Source: Desulfobacterales bacterium
Lineage (GTDB): Bacteria; Desulfobacterota; Desulfobacteria; Desulfobacterales; SURF-7
Direction of reading: 5' to 3'
DNA length: 34,823 bases
Assembly: GCA_028277765.1 (NCBI GenBank)
Contig: JANQFQ010000061.1
Location: 1 to 34,823, forward strand
The position numbers and the translations under genes were made by a program. The notes below the pieces were generated by a model. It saw only the letters and a list, made by a program, of their open reading frames with translations. It ran no database searches and was not told the origin of the DNA. This document shows, in pieces, positions 33,401 to 34,823 of the stretch (positions are counted from its first letter, which is position 1; every line of letters starts with the position of its first letter).

Positions 33401-34426
33401 CGCTTTGATTGTCCCGACTTACTTGACGACAATTCGTGCATCTCCATGGATGAGGTAACTTTCGAGAGAGTTCCCGGTGATATTTTACAGGGCGCTTATT
33501 ACGATCTTCTGATTCGAATTGATGCGGACGACGACATGATTTATGAAGGATCAATAACCATAGCGATGTTTTTTGGACTGGATCAATTGAATGGCATGTA
33601 CAGTTTTAAAGGCATCGACTTTGCCGATGGATCTCATGCATCAGTGGCATTGGAAAATGGTGTCTATTTGGCCGTTTCTGAATTGACCGGCCTGGCCATT
33701 GATACGGCAACCGCCACATGTGAAAATGAAGACAAATCACAAACGAATTTACTGTGCGTGGGTACGGAGGCGGATGATATGGCGCCACATCAAGCACCGC
33801 TAATTCCCAGAGATCCTGATCTGATCGGCACATCGTCGACCATTGATGTTTCTTTTGGACGTGAAGGTAATGACCGCATGTGGGGCCGTGCAGGTAAAGA
33901 TGTCCTTTTCGGTGAAGCAGGAGATGATCTTCTACTGGCCGGAGGAGGCAATGACTGGATATACGGAGATGCCGGTAAAGATACCTTAAACCCGGGAAAA
34001 GGTAATGATGTGCTGTACGGCGAGCGGGATGGTGATACTTACCGGATCGATAGCGGAGATGGTGTCGATATTATTAACAACAAATGCGAATGGTTTGGTA
34101 CTTGCCCGGATGATGTGATGGACTTTGAAACCATTGTTCCTGGCGATATATACTTCCGTATAAACGATGCACCACCGGATGGCGGCAATCCCAATACCGA
34201 CCTGGACGATGACGGGGATATGGACATGGATGATTTGGAAATTCGTATCGGCAGTCCAACAGGTACGCAAACGATCTGGATAATTGATTTTGATCAGAAA
34301 GAAGGAAGGATTGAAGACTTTATTTCAGATAATGGTATGAGTTGTGTCGGCCTGGATAGCATTATAGGATCATTGCCGACCGCGCCAATAACTGCGGAGA
34401 CTGTTACCTGGTCTGATTGTCTTTAA
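30452..34426 (+). CDS. Large Ca-binding alpha/beta hydrolase with TSP3 and RTX repeats (5' truncated)
   Basis: From the first ATG, 1324 residues; the frame is open back to 30392 and already encodes a TSP3-like DGDGVGTACDADD there, so the real N-terminus is missing. Domain order: TSP3-type calcium repeats (about 15-71), F5/8 (discoidin)-like beta domain (about 83-245), TSP3 (247-282), an alpha/beta hydrolase with nucleophile Ser510 in GNSAGGG, Asp693 in HGSADRTVPP and His748 in FDHYAP, more TSP3 repeats (787-940, DTDDDGIPDGEE type), and RTX nonapeptides (about 1136-1210, such as GGGNDWIYGDAGKDTL). RTX repeats near the C-terminus fit type I secretion and calcium-dependent folding outside the cell. 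An extracellular esterase, lipase or peptidase role is inferred; no transporter genes are in the window. Confidence 0.8.
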   Translation: MDATNTTYTTTPLADYDMDGLTDAREEELGTYPTGPDTDHDGLDDGNELDIYGTNPTDPDSENDGLTDGEEILELGSGPLVLDRVKVFGKSIYEDYVSALTSASGFPAINAFDSNANNIDNYWRNVPSAESQSSWATWLKFDMQNILGSETVKGIKLKRRGPGAVTSFPKDFLIQGSETDTGDWSTLATVTDYAAEEGAWGIWIPFTSTHNFVRIKITDKTIFDPYNTGAQWIAISEVEFVIDAADTDKDGLSDIFENASQNFDYNDSDSNSDGLPDGWQVLLDNYIPRILDDPDRCFDDSGNLVPDCTDYNSTPYSYEYRELYFYDDNELIIYAAGDASDKTTCQQVIEVWAPVGWPGEKVLIYIPGAEFKESTGLNRENVADIDDPDNMYITFNKTGNTANTISGAVSSEPFGGSEISLLGNNRYWLDNEYAIFNLTYRGIHNNNLSSEYAHDEKCNIDEGRVTWREITDDIQEGFYHAILSTRYLQANVQDASSPTHFPSVTLLGNSAGGGLVNMLASHGLDRISFLLNVNWLDTSNSSLGRGVISKVVPLSGLSDFTQWHEHFSGLRHAPQDTPWIEDRVLDLPPAGDVDGDGYNDIIGGDVDPSETLAVENNEFEIANMLHDGYGCDEVNGQGGTGSCFDDRDPVNGGVSLTDDFIKYYTFKNSYFYEKDPNETPFSPPIFFIHGSADRTVPPEDAISLCEHIAEGNNNINFGTQYDAGFPIEPFECGSLTNSELYVIRTFDHYAPTPESNYVFDKDSLNLFYEDYVRAWVEGTAYDTEDNVGDGMSDSWERYYGLVVGIDDSMGNSDDDGLTNLYEFRYRTDPGDSDSDNDNLSDGDEVNTHGTDPNKADTDDDGIPDGEEVALGLDPLLPDTDGDTVLDGDDNCPLDANTDQANFDGDSHGDVCDDDDDNDGVTDIVEAAYGTNTLDASDVADSSPADENLPAEADAAGIDIVLYGAGDGHDTVDVLNDDGSGDIIRFDCPDLLDDNSCISMDEVTFERVPGDILQGAYYDLLIRIDADDDMIYEGSITIAMFFGLDQLNGMYSFKGIDFADGSHASVALENGVYLAVSELTGLAIDTATATCENEDKSQTNLLCVGTEADDMAPHQAPLIPRDPDLIGTSSTIDVSFGREGNDRMWGRAGKDVLFGEAGDDLLLAGGGNDWIYGDAGKDTLNPGKGNDVLYGERDGDTYRIDSGDGVDIINNKCEWFGTCPDDVMDFETIVPGDIYFRINDAPPDGGNPNTDLDDDGDMDMDDLEIRIGSPTGTQTIWIIDFDQKEGRIEDFISDNGMSCVGLDSIIGSLPTAPITAETVTWSDCL

Positions 34427-34739
34427 TGTTGGGAAACAGGGGATCCCGATTTCGGGATTTATAATTTAACAATAATACAGGATAGACAGAATATTTTGAA
34501 TCAAATTATTCTGTCTATCCTTGTCAATTGTCTGGGTTTTCTCCCCAAAACTGTATGCTTAAGCCTAAAACCAACCAACTGTTCATCGCTTTTCCTAAAA
34601 TATCAACAATTAATATTGTAATCCCCCCAAAAAACGCTACAACTATATGCTGATTGTAAATCCATATGAAATGGATTATAATGATATCTGTTTAAAATTG
34701 TTTTAATAACCCCAAACATACTAACTTCAGGAGTGATTA
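34427..34739. other. Gap after the hydrolase gene
   Basis: It holds a perfect 15-bp hairpin (34479-34493 with 34507-34521, AGGATAGACAGAATA type), probably where the upstream transcript ends although it lacks a T tract, and the TATCCTTGTCAATTGTCTG word shared with about 28838. Nothing else was recognised. Confidence 0.5.
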
Positions 34740-34823
34740 ATGAAAAAATCATTTTTCCTGAATTTTTTTGACAAATTCCCCTTAATTCCTTTTCTTGATT
34801 ATTTTGTATACAACCATTTTCAT
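34740..34823 (+). CDS. Start of a gene cut by the window edge
   Basis: ATG 34740 has AGGAG (34729-34733) 6 nt upstream and opens a frame of 28 codons, beginning MKKSFFLNFFDKFPLIPFL, that runs off the end. The visible residues are hydrophobic and aromatic. Too little to assign a family. Confidence 0.5.
   Translation, partial: MKKSFFLNFFDKFPLIPFLDYFVYNHFH

Noticed and set aside
1..34823. CRISPR array, tRNA, rRNA or integron attC sites
   Set aside because: The tandem repeats present are heptamers or single palindromes without spacers; no cloverleaf, rRNA segment or attC core pair was recognised by eye.

Overview
The window reads as chromosomal DNA from an uncultured Desulfobacterota-like (deltaproteobacterial) bacterium. 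This placement is an inference from gene content (ABC-type surface polysaccharide export, a YhdP/AsmA-type envelope protein, MCP and PilZ proteins) and from the style of the intergenic repeats; there is no rRNA or tRNA to anchor it. No CRISPR array, intact transposase or prophage was seen.

Region 1 (about 110-10421, all minus strand) is a surface polysaccharide cluster. It reads wzm (ABC permease), a four-helix-bundle protein gene, wzt (ATPase with a C-terminal glycan-binding domain), two FkbM-type methyltransferases, then GT2, GT2, GT4, GT2 and GT4 glycosyltransferases. The expected logic is chain assembly on a lipid carrier by the GTs, methylation by the FkbM enzymes and export by Wzm/Wzt. 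Gaps hold several palindromic elements, including a 255-nt element with 36-bp perfect terminal inverted repeats.

Region 2 (about 11177-17000, plus) is a tryptophan operon. A sigma70-type promoter is followed by a 32-aa leader peptide with three consecutive Trp codons, a complete attenuator (1:2, 2:3 and terminator pairings can all be read), then trpE, trpG, trpD, trpC, trpF and a translationally coupled V4R-like gene. trpB and trpA are not in the window. The trpG-D, trpD-C and trpC-F gaps each contain a degenerate repeat phrase just before the start codon.

Region 3 (about 17059-25253) holds a Cys-rich small protein (minus), a cation:proton antiporter (plus) behind a tandem CRP-like operator and structured leader, and a minus-strand operon of class II aldolase-like protein, NUDIX hydrolase and a YhdP/AsmA-like protein whose frames abut or overlap. 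A small membrane protein and CutA follow on the plus strand.

Region 4 (about 25254-29055) holds a MITE-like element, a PilZ protein, a 47-codon ORF whose ribosome binding site lies inside an 18-bp hairpin, a methyl-accepting chemotaxis protein (minus), and a 47-aa miniprotein with mirror-symmetric cysteine spacing.

Region 5 (29056-34823) holds a frameshifted B12-binding radical SAM gene that runs out of frame into a very large Ca-binding protein (TSP3 repeats, F5/8-type domain, alpha/beta hydrolase with a readable Ser-Asp-His triad, more TSP3 repeats, RTX repeats) with no recognisable N-terminal start. The window ends inside a new gene.

The most interesting signals are a 67-nt intergenic repeat present three times whose hairpin stem is replaced by a different, still self-complementary stem in one copy; the symmetric-cysteine miniprotein; the hairpin-occluded small ORF; and the hydrolase/TSP3/RTX protein with its broken junction.
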